From Candidatus Borkfalkia ceftriaxoniphila (GTDB lineage: Bacteria > Bacillota > Clostridia > Christensenellales > Borkfalkiaceae), in the NCBI RefSeq assembly GCF_004134775.1, contig NZ_SDOZ01000003.1:231658-295657 (forward strand): DNA of 64,000 bases, read 5' to 3'. Positions within the stretch are counted from its first letter, which is position 1. Each line of letters begins with the position of its first letter. The position numbers and the translations under genes are program-made. The notes beneath the pieces were generated by a model, which did not search any database, had not been told where the DNA came from, and saw only the letters and a list, made by a program, of their open reading frames with translations. Below, in pieces: positions 1 to 10,381 of this stretch.

Positions 1-33
1 GTTTTCGTAAATGACTTGCAGTACGGTGTCCAT
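1..33 (-). CDS. 5' end of an unidentified gene downstream of recJ (cut by window edge)
   Basis: Only the first 11 codons are inside the window, reading MDTVLQVIYEN. The ATG lies one base past the recJ stop codon, and an AAAGGAG ribosome binding site sits inside the recJ 3' end, so translation is probably coupled to recJ. In many Clostridia recJ is followed by apt or by a relA/spoT-type (p)ppGpp synthetase, but the 11 residues are too few to identify the product. The start and spacing are seen directly; any function would be a guess. Confidence 0.6.
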   Translation of the reverse strand, partial: MDTVLQVIYEN

Positions 34-34
34 A

Positions 35-2347
35 TCATTCTCCTTTCAGGCGGCAAACGGCTTGATAGAGCGTCGAATCGGCAAGTTCCGCGCGCACGCC
101 ACGCGCGACGCAGACTTTATTGTTTTCGAACCGAATAAAGCCGAGTTCGGCGAATACTTCCAGCGCGAATACCGTCTGTTTCTCGTCGTACCCTTCCCCG
201 AACGCGAGCGCCGCCTCCACGCTGCTCTCGCCGCGCAGGTTTTTCGAGCGGACCGCGGAGTATAATTCCGCGAGAAACGAACGCGACGTTTCCAGCGCGG
301 CGATATCGTCATAGCCGCATTTTTCCCCGTTGACGAGCACGCGTTTTCCCGCCAGTTCGCGGATATTGCAGTCCGCGGGCGTATCCAGCCACACCACGTC
401 GCGATACCCCGAAACGGAGGCGTCGGCCGCGGGCGCGATGAGATACGCGTTGCCCACGTTTTGCGAGGAGAGATTGAAGATGTCCGTTTCCATTCCGCGA
501 AGGCTCTCGGCAAATTCGTCCGCGGCGCCGTCGGAGGAAATCACCAACAGCCCGTATCGGCAGGACTTGCGCTTTTCTTCGATGAAAACGCGAAGTTCGT
601 CCGCCGTCTTTTTTTCGATCCCGACGCCGACTTTCGGCTCTTTGAGCCGCAAAAGGTTGCTGCGGAACACGTACAGCCCGCACGAGCCGCCGCGCTCGCC
701 TGCGATCAGTTCGCGCACGGTGCCGCGCACGTACTCCGCGCCGCGGAATTTCGAAACCGAACATTCCACGACGATCTTTTTGCCGATATCCGCGCCGAGC
801 ACGGGCATCGCCCGCTCGCCGCCGAACCATACGAGGTCGAGATATTCGCAGCGGATGCCGAGGTGCGGCGAGCCCGCTTTCAGGCGGCGCACTTCCAGTT
901 TGTTCCCCTCGATATAGAAGAGAGGTTTTTTATTGCCCACGCCGAACGGTTCCAGACGCTCGAATTCCTTGGCGAGCCGCAGGCTCACGGGCGCCTCGAT
1001 TTTCTCCGCAACGCTGACGGCGGGAATATACGTTTCCTCGCCGTAATTTTCTTCCAGATACGCGCCGAGCGCGTCTTTGAGTTTTTCGAAATTTTCGGCG
1101 CGCACGTTGACGCCCGCCGCCTGCGAATGTCCGCCGAATTCTTCGATATACTGCGAACAGGCGCGCAGAGCCTCGTAAATGTTGATGCCCTCGACGGTAC
1201 GGGCAGAGCCCTTCAATAAATCGCCTTTTCGCACGAAGAGAATGGCGGGACGGTTGAACTCTTCGCAAATTTTTGCGGCGACGATGCCGACCAGCCCCGT
1301 GTTCCACTCCTCGTCGAACAGCATGATGACGTTGCCGAACGCACCCTCGCGGGCGATCTTTTCCTTGGCGCTCTTGTAGACCTCGTCACAGGCCTGCTGA
1401 CGCTCGATATTGTATTCGTTGAGTTTGCACGCGAGTTCGTACGTTTCCGCCGAGGAACGCGCCGTAAAAAGCCTCAAAGCGCAGCCGGCGTCGCCCATGC
1501 GTCCCGCGGCGTTGATGCGCGGCGCGATGACGAAAGCGAGCGACTGGGCGCTGAGAGTTTCGCCCTTGGAACCGACAAGGAGCGAGATCGCCTCCCGCGG
1601 TTTTTTGTTGATGAGTTTGAGCCCCTCGCTGACGATGTCGCGGTTTTCGCCCAAAAGGGGCACGCTGTCCGCGACCGTCGCGATGGCGGCGAGGTCTAAA
1701 AGTTTATACGCCTTTTCGCCGAGCAGCGCGCAGGCGACTTTGAACGCCACGCCCGCGCCGCAGAGGTTGTCGTAAGGATAATCGTCTTTCAGTTTGGGAT
1801 TGACGATCACGCAGGACGGCAGTTCGTCGGGAAGTTCGTGATGATCTGTTACGACGATCTTCACGCCGCGGGAACATACGTATTCAACTTCGCGGCGGTT
1901 GGAAATGCCGCAGTCCACGGAGATCACCAGCGAGGGATTGCGCTCGTCTATCAGCCTTGCGAGCGACTCCTCTTTCATGCCGTACCCTTCCGCGCGTTCG
2001 GGAACGTACGCGGAGGCGTCGGCGCCGTATTCCAAAAGAGCGCTGAGAAGTATGGACGAAGCGCACACGCCGTCCGCATCGTAATCTCCGAACACGAGAA
2101 TATGCCCGCCCGCCGCCATCGTTTCGTCGATGAGCGCTTTGAGTTCGCGCATGCCCGACATCAGAAACGGCGAGAGAAAGTGCGCGCGCGAAGGCGAGAG
2201 AAAGCGTTCGGCCTTCTCCTTGGTGTCCACGCCCCGCGCATAAAGGATCCTGGCGGTGATCTCGTTCAGTCCGCACGCGTTTGCGAGCCCGCGTATGGTA
2301 TTCAGTTGTTCCTGGGAGTATTCGTAATCCCGTATGAGTCGTTTCAT
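35..2347 (-). CDS. recJ: Single-stranded-DNA-specific exonuclease RecJ
   Basis: RecJ degrades single-stranded DNA 5' to 3' in recombination and mismatch or base-excision repair, using two metal ions, in the cytoplasm. The 770-residue protein has the DHH phosphoesterase motifs in order: DYDADG at residues 88-93, DCG at 146-148 and DHH at 169-171. The DHHA1-type glycine/histidine motif GGHSQAAG is at 406-413, followed by the OB-like region and a long C-terminal extension typical of Firmicute RecJ. The ATG is preceded by AAAGGA. A strong terminator separates it from secF upstream, so it should have its own promoter, but I see no clear one in the short gap. Confidence 0.97.
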   Translation of the reverse strand: MKRLIRDYEYSQEQLNTIRGLANACGLNEITARILYARGVDTKEKAERFLSPSRAHFLSPFLMSGMRELKALIDETMAAGGHILVFGDYDADGVCASSILLSALLEYGADASAYVPERAEGYGMKEESLARLIDERNPSLVISVDCGISNRREVEYVCSRGVKIVVTDHHELPDELPSCVIVNPKLKDDYPYDNLCGAGVAFKVACALLGEKAYKLLDLAAIATVADSVPLLGENRDIVSEGLKLINKKPREAISLLVGSKGETLSAQSLAFVIAPRINAAGRMGDAGCALRLFTARSSAETYELACKLNEYNIERQQACDEVYKSAKEKIAREGAFGNVIMLFDEEWNTGLVGIVAAKICEEFNRPAILFVRKGDLLKGSARTVEGINIYEALRACSQYIEEFGGHSQAAGVNVRAENFEKLKDALGAYLEENYGEETYIPAVSVAEKIEAPVSLRLAKEFERLEPFGVGNKKPLFYIEGNKLEVRRLKAGSPHLGIRCEYLDLVWFGGERAMPVLGADIGKKIVVECSVSKFRGAEYVRGTVRELIAGERGGSCGLYVFRSNLLRLKEPKVGVGIEKKTADELRVFIEEKRKSCRYGLLVISSDGAADEFAESLRGMETDIFNLSSQNVGNAYLIAPAADASVSGYRDVVWLDTPADCNIRELAGKRVLVNGEKCGYDDIAALETSRSFLAELYSAVRSKNLRGESSVEAALAFGEGYDEKQTVFALEVFAELGFIRFENNKVCVARGVRAELADSTLYQAVCRLKGE

Positions 2348-2385
2348 CGCGTGTCCTTTGGAAATTTATGTGATTGCCGAAATGC

Positions 2386-2418
2386 AAAAAAAGGCGGGAA
2401 ATAAAACCCGCCTTTTTA
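2386..2418 (-). terminator. Rho-independent terminator after secF
   Basis: An inverted repeat has arms aaggcggg (2391-2398) and cccgcctt (2407-2414) around an 8-base loop. On the minus strand it is followed by seven T residues. It lies just downstream of the secF stop, between secF and recJ. Confidence 0.9.
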
Positions 2419-2427
2419 TTTTTGTTG

Positions 2428-3471
2428 TTAAGATTCGCTTTTGGCTTCGCCGACGGTTTGAACCTTTTCTTTTTGCTTTTTCTTCTCCGCATCGAAATTG
2501 TATTTCGCTTTTTTCGCTTTTGCCGCATCGAATTTTTCTTTGAAAACGGCGAAGATCGAAGGAGAAAGCACGAGTGAAGAATAGGTGTTGACGAGCACCG
2601 CTACTAAGGCGCAGAGCATGAACGAAGTCAGATCGAAGCCCGTGACGACGCCGATCACGCCCAGCACTACGATGACGGCGAGCATGATGATCGCAGTCAC
2701 GAATACGGGTTTGCGGCTCCCTTTCGCGGATCTCTCCACGGCCTCTCTTGCGGGAAGTTCCTTATATTCGTCGCTCTTGAAGTCGCGGCGCATTCTGCCG
2801 AATACGAACCCGTTCAAGAATACCGAGAACAGCAAAGCGAACGCCCCGATCGCCGCGATACCGACGCCCGCGGGGATGCGAAGGAGCGCAACGAGCGCAA
2901 GCGCGAGCAGAACGTCGTGCACGCCAGCAATGCCCATCGCGATGCCCATGCCGAGATTGAAACGGATGGCAAAGTATGCGAACGCGAGCACGACCACGAC
3001 TGCCGCCGCGATGGCGAACGTCCACATATACTTATAATAATCGAGATTGTTCTGGCGGTGCTGCGCCACGTAGATAAAGGAGGTCTCGCCGAACGTCTTA
3101 TCGGTTTCGCCCGCTTTCTGGGTGGAGATCGCCGTTTCCAGCGCCTTTACGTACGTTTCCAGCGTCGCTTCGTCGTAACTGCCGTTCAAAGTGTATTCGA
3201 AAGTCCCCTTGTCCGTCGTTTCCAGATAACGGCCGCCGCCGACTTTCGCGCCCGCGTCTTCGAGCGTCGTTTTGCACAGTTCGTCCAGATCGTTGCGGAA
3301 ATCTTCGCGCACGGTGACGATGGGATCGCCCGTCACGGTGATGACGGTCTTGTCCTTGGTAAAGCCGTCGTCGTTAAAGCCGCCGAGCACCGAGAACATG
3401 ACGACGCCTACTATTATGAGTACGAGGCTCACAGCCAAAGAGATAAACAGGCATTTATTGTTTTTAGTCAT
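2428..3471 (-). CDS. secF: Protein translocase subunit SecF
   Basis: SecF works with SecD in the membrane to pull exported proteins out of the SecYEG channel using the proton gradient. The 347-residue product has one N-terminal membrane helix, an extracytoplasmic domain to about residue 150, then five membrane helices with the family signature AMGIAGVHDVLLALALVAL, and a basic cytoplasmic tail. The ATG at 3471 is chosen because GGGAGGAA stands just upstream; a longer reading would add 12 residues inside secD. The gene overlaps the secD stop by 8 bases, so the two are translationally coupled. Confidence 0.95.
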   Translation of the reverse strand: MTKNNKCLFISLAVSLVLIIVGVVMFSVLGGFNDDGFTKDKTVITVTGDPIVTVREDFRNDLDELCKTTLEDAGAKVGGGRYLETTDKGTFEYTLNGSYDEATLETYVKALETAISTQKAGETDKTFGETSFIYVAQHRQNNLDYYKYMWTFAIAAAVVVVLAFAYFAIRFNLGMGIAMGIAGVHDVLLALALVALLRIPAGVGIAAIGAFALLFSVFLNGFVFGRMRRDFKSDEYKELPAREAVERSAKGSRKPVFVTAIIMLAVIVVLGVIGVVTGFDLTSFMLCALVAVLVNTYSSLVLSPSIFAVFKEKFDAAKAKKAKYNFDAEKKKQKEKVQTVGEAKSES

Positions 3472-4915
3472 CTTCGAGTTCCTCCCTCTTGAAATTGCAG
3501 AAGGCAATCTTATTCTTTGCCGAGGACAAGAAGAGATACAGATAGAATCTTGTCAGTAAAAGCGTGGTCAGCGCGGAAATCACGATGCCGATGAGGAATA
3601 TGAGCGCCGCGAATTTGACGACCGACGCAGAGATGAGCCACAGCACGATCGCCGCGATGAGCAGGATCACATGAATGTCGATGGTGAACGCAAGGCTCTT
3701 TTTGTATCCCGATTTGACCGCCGCGTTCAGCGTCTTGCCCGAATAGAACTCGTCGGAAATGTTTTTGAATGCGAGGAGGTTGCAAGCGAGCGCGATGACC
3801 GACGCCAGCAGAATAGCGATCACTCCGCCCATTGTCAACTGTATTCCGTCTATCAGCGCGATACACAGGATATAGATGACGGCAAAGGAAAGAAAACCGT
3901 ACACGTGGGCCAGTCCCATCCCCTTGTAACGGATGAGGAACGCCACGATCATCGCGAGGACGGCGACGCCGAACGCGATGGCGATATAAAGGGCGGCGTG
4001 TTCGCCCATGGTCGCCGTAAAGGACGCGGCGCCCGAATTCGTAAAGGTAAGATCGAAACGGTCGCTTTCATGCAACGCGGTATCGAGGACCACGGATACG
4101 GAAGTTGCCGTGGAGCGGGTGGTGAAACCGCTGATGGCGACGTAGTTCTGGTCGATCGCTTCGGTGACGCTCACGTTCATCAACTGTTCGGTGCCCATGA
4201 AAACGTACAGCGACGCGCCGGAGGAAGAGCCGGAACTCGAATCGGAGGAAGACGACGCCGCAAGGTCGGTCGTGATCTTGGTAAATTCTTTGCGGCCCGC
4301 TTTCGTGAAGTTCAGAACGACGTAATAGGTCTCGTCGCTGCCGGAAACTTCCACGCTCTTGATATATTCGGAGGTGCCCTCCATCAGAACGTTGCGGGAG
4401 TTGGCGGTGGAAGCGGAACTGCGGAAAGTGAGCATGCCCGAAAGCGCGAGTTTTTCGAACACGTTGTCCGCGTCTTCGTCCGTATCGGGGATCTCCGCGA
4501 TAATGGTATAGTCATCCTGTACGCGGAGTTTATAATCGGAAAAGCCTTTGTTCTCGTATCTTCTCTGAATGATTTTCAGCGCCGTGTCGAATTCCGACTG
4601 AAAAGTTTCGGAAATTTCATTGTTCGAGTAGATATCCGTAGAAAGATACACGCCCTTGTATGCCGTATAGTCCTCGGCGCTCGCCTCGTCCGCTTCGACC
4701 AAAGACTGATATTCCTCTTTGGAAATCACGCCTTCGGGGTACATAACGGTCTGATATCCGCCGCCGAGATCGCACCCAAGGTCGATGACGCTGAGTAGCG
4801 AATTGTAGTTCTTAACGGTGGACGGAACCGAAAACGATGCGACGCTCATTGCCAATAATACGGCGAGTATCAGGGAAATGAGAACGATCAACGCCACCGA
4901 TTTTTTCTTGCCCAT
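3464..4915 (-). CDS. secD: Protein translocase subunit SecD
   Basis: SecD is the partner of SecF in post-translocational protein export. The 483-residue product starts at MGKKKSV, placed by GGAGGAAGC just upstream. It has an N-terminal membrane helix (about 6-28), a large P1-type extracellular domain beginning with the diverged D1 motif IDLGCDLGGG (about 44-53), and a C-terminal block of membrane helices. A serine-rich stretch at about 219-235 interrupts the extracellular domain, which is not a usual SecD feature. The gene has its own promoter and is followed by an overlapping secF. The SecD call rests on topology, the D1-like motif and the secF partner. Confidence 0.93.
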   Translation of the reverse strand: MGKKKSVALIVLISLILAVLLAMSVASFSVPSTVKNYNSLLSVIDLGCDLGGGYQTVMYPEGVISKEEYQSLVEADEASAEDYTAYKGVYLSTDIYSNNEISETFQSEFDTALKIIQRRYENKGFSDYKLRVQDDYTIIAEIPDTDEDADNVFEKLALSGMLTFRSSASTANSRNVLMEGTSEYIKSVEVSGSDETYYVVLNFTKAGRKEFTKITTDLAASSSSDSSSGSSSGASLYVFMGTEQLMNVSVTEAIDQNYVAISGFTTRSTATSVSVVLDTALHESDRFDLTFTNSGAASFTATMGEHAALYIAIAFGVAVLAMIVAFLIRYKGMGLAHVYGFLSFAVIYILCIALIDGIQLTMGGVIAILLASVIALACNLLAFKNISDEFYSGKTLNAAVKSGYKKSLAFTIDIHVILLIAAIVLWLISASVVKFAALIFLIGIVISALTTLLLTRFYLYLFLSSAKNKIAFCNFKREELEDD

Positions 4916-4981
4916 TGCTTCCTCCTGCAAATTAGAGATGATTTTAAGCATAAAAATGCAAAATAACAAATATACTCAAAT

Positions 4982-5010
4982 ATTATATTAAATATCACCG
5001 ATTAAGTCAA
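4982..5010 (-). promoter_or_regulatory. Sigma-A-type promoter of secDF
   Basis: On the minus strand a -35 TTGACT (5005-5010) and -10 TATAAT (4982-4987) are separated by 17 bases. The expected leader is about 60 bases before the secD ATG. Confidence 0.85.
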
Positions 5011-5057
5011 GTGTAAAATTTATGTTTTTTTCCTTTTTTATCGGATTATCATAAAAA

Positions 5058-5549
5058 TCACTCGCCGCGGTACGCCTTTGCCAGTTCGATATAGGCGCTT
5101 GCGTTCAAAAGAATGCTTTCCAGATCCTTCCCGTCCGCGCGCCGCACGATCTTATAGGGATTGCCCACGACGACGCTGCCCGCGGGAATGACCTTGTTCG
5201 GCGGGACGAGCGTTCCCGCGCCGAGGATACACCCGTCCTCCACGACCGCGCCGTCGAGCACGATCGCGCCCATGCCGACGAGCACGTTGTTCCCGATCTT
5301 CGCGCCGTGCACCACGGCGTTGTGCCCCACCGTCACGCCGGAACCGATCTCGCAGGGAACGTTGTACCCCACGTGCACGGTCGCGTTGTCCTGCACGTTG
5401 GTGTTCCCGCCGATTTTTACGGGCGCAAGATCGCCGCGGATACAAGCCCCGCACCAGACGTTGGCGTTATCGCCCAAGGTCACGTTGCCCGCCACGTAGG
5501 CGCGGGAATGGATAAATACGTTTTCGCCCTTTTCGATGCGATGTTCCAT
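5058..5549 (-). CDS. Gamma-carbonic-anhydrase-like hexapeptide-repeat protein
   Basis: The 163-residue protein is a left-handed beta-helix of the YrdA/gamma-carbonic-anhydrase family. Hexapeptide repeats run from about residue 18 to 130 (VTLGDN, VKIGGN, CEIGSG, AKIGNN, AVVEDG). The metal-binding pattern is visible as DNATVHV followed by VGHNAVVHG, giving three candidate zinc-ligand histidines. Members bind zinc and form trimers, but their reaction is often unproven. The ATG at 5549 is chosen because GGAGGAAGT precedes it; the upstream alternative lacks such a site. It lies between scfB and secD, with a hairpin separating it from scfB. Confidence 0.9.
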   Translation of the reverse strand: MEHRIEKGENVFIHSRAYVAGNVTLGDNANVWCGACIRGDLAPVKIGGNTNVQDNATVHVGYNVPCEIGSGVTVGHNAVVHGAKIGNNVLVGMGAIVLDGAVVEDGCILGAGTLVPPNKVIPAGSVVVGNPYKIVRRADGKDLESILLNASAYIELAKAYRGE

Positions 5550-5568
5550 ACTTCCTCCGAGAGACAAA

Positions 5569-5591
5569 CGCCGTACCTTCACGGTACGGCG
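5569..5591 (-). terminator. Hairpin between scfB and the carbonic-anhydrase-like gene
   Basis: Nine-base perfect arms (5569-5577 and 5583-5591) flank a 5-base loop. The run of T after it is weak on the minus strand (TTTGT), so it may be an attenuator or RNA-stability element rather than a full terminator. Confidence 0.6.
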
Positions 5592-5597
5592 GAAATT

Positions 5598-6923
5598 TTA
5601 TTTTTGCAGTTTCTTTTTTTCCGCGAGAATATGCATGGCGTTTTCCACGCGCTTTTTCATCATTTCGCAGGTGATCCCGTACGGTTCGTCGATATCGCCG
5701 TTAAAGTGATAGTTGTTGGCGCTGCAACCGCCGCTGCATATGTATTTTGCGAAACAGCCATCGCACTTTTTGCGCGTGAACAGGCAGGAATTTTTGAACT
5801 TTTCGCGGATCTTTTCGTCCAAAGTCCCTTCGTACACGTTGCCCATGCAAAACTGCGCATCTCCCACGAACTGATGGCAGGGATACAGATCGCCCGACGG
5901 CGTGACGGAAAAATATTCGTTGCCCGCGCCGCACGCGCTCACGCGCTTGGAAAGGCACGGTCCGCCCTCCAGATCTACGTTGAAATGGAAAAAGTTGAAC
6001 CCTTTTCCCGCCGCGTAGCGTTTGAGATATTCGTCGCACAGCGCGTCGTAACCCGCGGCGACCGTTTCGAGATGTTCTTTGCCGATGGCGAGGTCGGGTA
6101 TATCCGTGACCACGGGTTCCATGGAGATCGAATCGAAGCCGCTGTCCGCGAGGAACAGAACGTCCTTATAAAAATCGAGATTTTTCGCGGTGAACGTGCC
6201 GCGCACGTAATAGTGCTTGTCCCCGCGGATGCGCACGAAATTTTTGATGTTTTCGATGACGAGATCGAAACTGCCCTTGCCGTTCGCGGTCTTTCTGACG
6301 GCGTCGTGCACTTCCTGCCTGCCGTCCAGGCTCAGAACGACGTTTTCCATCTCGTTATTGAGAAATTCCGCAACGTCGTCTTTCAGCAAAAGTCCGTTCG
6401 TCGTGAGAGTGAAGAGAAATTTTTTGCCGCGCTTTGCCGCCTCTTCTTTCGCGTAGGCGACGGTCTCTTTGACTACGTCGAAATTCATGAGCGGTTCGCC
6501 GCCGAAAAAGTCGGTTTCCAAAATCTTGCGCGAACCCGAATTTTCGATGAGAAAATCGATCGCTTTTTTCGCCGTTTCCAAAGACATGAACTCGCGGCGC
6601 GACTTGTAAGTCCCTTCGTCCGCAAAACAGTACTTGCAGCGCAGATTGCAGTCGTGGCAGATATGCAGACAAAGCGCCTTGACCTCGTTGCTCTTGACGG
6701 GGCGCGCCTTTTCCTCGGGCGCGAACAGAAGTCCCGCCTGTTTCAGTTCGTCAAAGTCCACCTCCGCCGCGCTTATTTCCTCTTCGGAGATATCCGAAAG
6801 GTCGACGCTTTCGCCGAGTTTGTGTCTTAGACAGCGCGCGGTCTTTTCGTCGCATTCGTGCAGGGAAGAACTGCCCGTATCGAATATGTAATGCTTGTCC
6901 TGATAGTGAAAAACATGTACCAT
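5598..6923 (-). CDS. scfB: Radical-SAM SCIFF peptide maturase (ScfB)
   Basis: This 441-residue enzyme is the radical-SAM/SPASM maturase that installs thioether bonds in the SCIFF peptide. The radical-SAM cluster motif CX3CX2C is at Cys92, Cys96 and Cys99. The C-terminal third carries the cysteine-rich SPASM region, including YPCHQF and KKCDGC followed by YICSGGCSANNYHFNG. The N-terminal 80 residues resemble a peptide-recognition domain. The ATG follows AAAAAGGAT at good spacing. The adjacent six-cysteine peptide gene makes the assignment secure. It is separated from scfA by a strong hairpin, which probably lowers maturase relative to peptide. Confidence 0.95.
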   Translation of the reverse strand: MVHVFHYQDKHYIFDTGSSSLHECDEKTARCLRHKLGESVDLSDISEEEISAAEVDFDELKQAGLLFAPEEKARPVKSNEVKALCLHICHDCNLRCKYCFADEGTYKSRREFMSLETAKKAIDFLIENSGSRKILETDFFGGEPLMNFDVVKETVAYAKEEAAKRGKKFLFTLTTNGLLLKDDVAEFLNNEMENVVLSLDGRQEVHDAVRKTANGKGSFDLVIENIKNFVRIRGDKHYYVRGTFTAKNLDFYKDVLFLADSGFDSISMEPVVTDIPDLAIGKEHLETVAAGYDALCDEYLKRYAAGKGFNFFHFNVDLEGGPCLSKRVSACGAGNEYFSVTPSGDLYPCHQFVGDAQFCMGNVYEGTLDEKIREKFKNSCLFTRKKCDGCFAKYICSGGCSANNYHFNGDIDEPYGITCEMMKKRVENAMHILAEKKKLQK

Positions 6924-6944
6924 GGAAATATCCTTTTTACAAAA

Positions 6945-6973
6945 TTTCAGGAGCAGACCTTCTGCTCCTGAAA
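6945..6973 (-). terminator. Hairpin (partial terminator or attenuator) between scfA and scfB
   Basis: A perfect 13-base inverted repeat (6945-6957 and 6961-6973) has a 3-base loop. On the minus strand it is followed by TTTTGT. It lies right after the scfA stop and before the scfB ribosome binding site. Confidence 0.75.
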
Positions 6974-6983
6974 CGAAAATTCA

Positions 6984-7145
6984 TCAGTTATTTTTTTCGG
7001 GGTCGTTTTCTCTGGAAATCCGTTCGCAGGACTGGTTGCCGACCGTGCAACTGGTCTTGCACGCGGACTGACAGGTGCTTCTGCATTCGCCGCAGCCCGT
7101 GATCTTTCTTTCCGCGGGGCGGGCGATCGTCTTGATCTTATTCAT
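6984..7145 (-). CDS. scfA: SCIFF precursor peptide (six cysteines in forty-five residues)
   Basis: The 53-residue peptide has six cysteines at positions 18, 21, 25, 29, 33 and 40, in the SCIFF pattern with the conserved segment CKTSCTVGNQSC. In Clostridia this ribosomally made peptide is thioether-bridged by the neighbouring radical-SAM enzyme; its biological role is not established. The start at MNKIKTIA is fixed by AAGGAG nine bases upstream; a 13-residue upstream extension has no such site. It has its own promoter and is probably made in excess over ScfB. Confidence 0.95.
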   Translation of the reverse strand: MNKIKTIARPAERKITGCGECRSTCQSACKTSCTVGNQSCERISRENDPEKNN

Positions 7146-7175
7146 AATGCATCTCCTTTTTCTCGCTTTTCCAAT

Positions 7176-7204
7176 ATTGTACACTATCCGCGGAAAAAAG
7201 GCAA
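7176..7204 (-). promoter_or_regulatory. Promoter of scfA
   Basis: On the minus strand, -35 TTGCCT (7199-7204), a 17-base spacer and -10 TACAAT (7176-7181) preceded by an extended TG. It sits between the upstream membrane-protein stop and the scfA start. Confidence 0.75.
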
Positions 7205-7211
7205 GCGTTTT

Positions 7212-7598
7212 TTACTGCTGCGCGCCGTGCAAATTGACGGCGATGACGCCGCTGATGGCGCCCGCGACGCCCCCGAATAAAAATTCCAGCACGTTGGAAA
7301 GCCCGAACGAGATCTCCCCCGCGATGATGGCGAAAATGAAATAGGTGAACAAAATGACCAGTATCCCCGCGATCGCGCCTTTGAGCCAGCCCTTGGTATC
7401 GCGCAGCGACAAAAGACAGCCCAAAAAGATGGCGAGCGCCTTGATCACCTGATTGACGGGCGTGATGACCGACGAGCCGATGGAAAATATTTTGATGAGA
7501 AAAGCGAACAGCAAAACCGCCGCGAGCGTCACGATGACGGATATCCCCACGCTCTTGCCCACTTCGACGGCGCCGCCCTTCAATCCCGATCTCTGCAT
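7212..7598 (-). CDS. TIGR04086-family four-helix membrane protein
   Basis: The 128-residue product is very hydrophobic, with four predicted membrane helices (roughly 15-40, 45-67, 73-98 and 105-122). It matches my recollection of the TIGR04086 family of unknown function, which in Clostridia commonly sits beside yajC and the SCIFF genes; that neighbourhood is present here. The ATG at 7598 is preferred because GGAGG lies nine bases upstream; a TTG six codons earlier would put that site inside the gene. The GGAGG also forms part of a terminator stem. Confidence 0.85.
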   Translation of the reverse strand: MQRSGLKGGAVEVGKSVGISVIVTLAAVLLFAFLIKIFSIGSSVITPVNQVIKALAIFLGCLLSLRDTKGWLKGAIAGILVILFTYFIFAIIAGEISFGLSNVLEFLFGGVAGAISGVIAVNLHGAQQ

Positions 7599-7600
7599 AT

Positions 7601-7649
7601 AAAAAAACCTCCGCAAGATTTCATACTCTCAATCTATGCCGAGGTTTTG
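7601..7649 (-). terminator. Terminator-like hairpin after yajC that contains the next gene's ribosome binding site
   Basis: On the minus strand AAACCTC pairs with GAGGTTT, with inner stems GC/GC and AGATT/AATCT and a loop of about 10 bases, followed by seven T residues. The 3' arm contains the GGAGG that serves the downstream membrane-protein gene, so the hairpin could both terminate transcription and hide the ribosome binding site. Confidence 0.75.
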
Positions 7650-7669
7650 TTTTTTAGACCGTAAGAAAC

Positions 7670-8101
7670 TTATTTCGTTTCGTCTTCGGGCTTATTTTCT
7701 TCTTCCTTGCTCTCTTCGAACACTTCTTCCGCACCCTCGCTCTTTACTTCCGCCTTGGGCGCTTCTTCCTGCGCGGGTTCGGGTTTCGCGTCCGTCTGAT
7801 AGATGGCCTGCTTATCGAATTTGATATAGCATTCGCTGCCCTCTTCGCCCGTTTTCAGAACGAAAGTGTTCTCTTCGCCGTCGATGGAAACGACCGTGCC
7901 GCAGATACCGCCGATGGTCTTGACCTTGCTGCCGGGTTTGATCGCGTTGATCGTGTCGTTGAACTGTTTCTGCTTTTTCTTATTGGAAATCGCAGACCAG
8001 ACGAAAAATCCCACGAGTACGACCACGACTAATATGATGAGGATGTACGAAGTCCAGTTATTGGTCTTGCCTCCTTCCTCTGCCAGAATGTTGAACAACA
8101 T
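7670..8101 (-). CDS. yajC: Preprotein translocase accessory subunit YajC
   Basis: The 143-residue protein has a short N-terminus, a single membrane helix (about 18-37) and the YajC cytoplasmic domain with KPGSKVKTIGGICGTVVSI (about 55-73). An acidic, Ala/Glu/Lys-rich tail takes up the last 40 residues and makes it longer than the usual roughly 90-110 residues. YajC associates with SecDF, encoded a few genes downstream. The ATG follows AAGGAGA. A good promoter lies just upstream. Confidence 0.95.
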   Translation of the reverse strand: MLFNILAEEGGKTNNWTSYILIILVVVVLVGFFVWSAISNKKKQKQFNDTINAIKPGSKVKTIGGICGTVVSIDGEENTFVLKTGEEGSECYIKFDKQAIYQTDAKPEPAQEEAPKAEVKSEGAEEVFEESKEEENKPEDETK

Positions 8102-8133
8102 GATTTTATTCTCCTTACGATTTGTTAATTACT

Positions 8134-8162
8134 ATATTAGTACGTTTATGCCTTTTTTGCAA
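8134..8162 (-). promoter_or_regulatory. Promoter of yajC
   Basis: On the minus strand -35 TTGCAA (8157-8162), a 17-base spacer and -10 TAATAT (8134-8139) lie about 33 bases before the yajC start. Confidence 0.75.
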
Positions 8163-8223
8163 GTATTTCAAACGTAAAATCGTGAAAAGTTGTAAAATTT
8201 TACCGTTTTAACACATTCCCGTT

Positions 8224-10374
<2,151 letters not shown>

Positions 10375-10381
<7 letters not shown>

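Noticed and set aside
2917..3492. Long open frames on the plus strand opposite secF, secD, scfB, tgt, ruvB and the glycosidases (up to about 1000 codons at 57643)
   Set aside because: They mirror the codon structure of the real minus-strand genes, have Arg/His-rich unnatural composition and no ribosome binding sites or family motifs.
7146..7184. Upstream extension of the SCIFF peptide (13 residues)
   Set aside because: It would place the AAGGAG ribosome binding site inside the gene, and known SCIFF peptides start near MNKIKTI.
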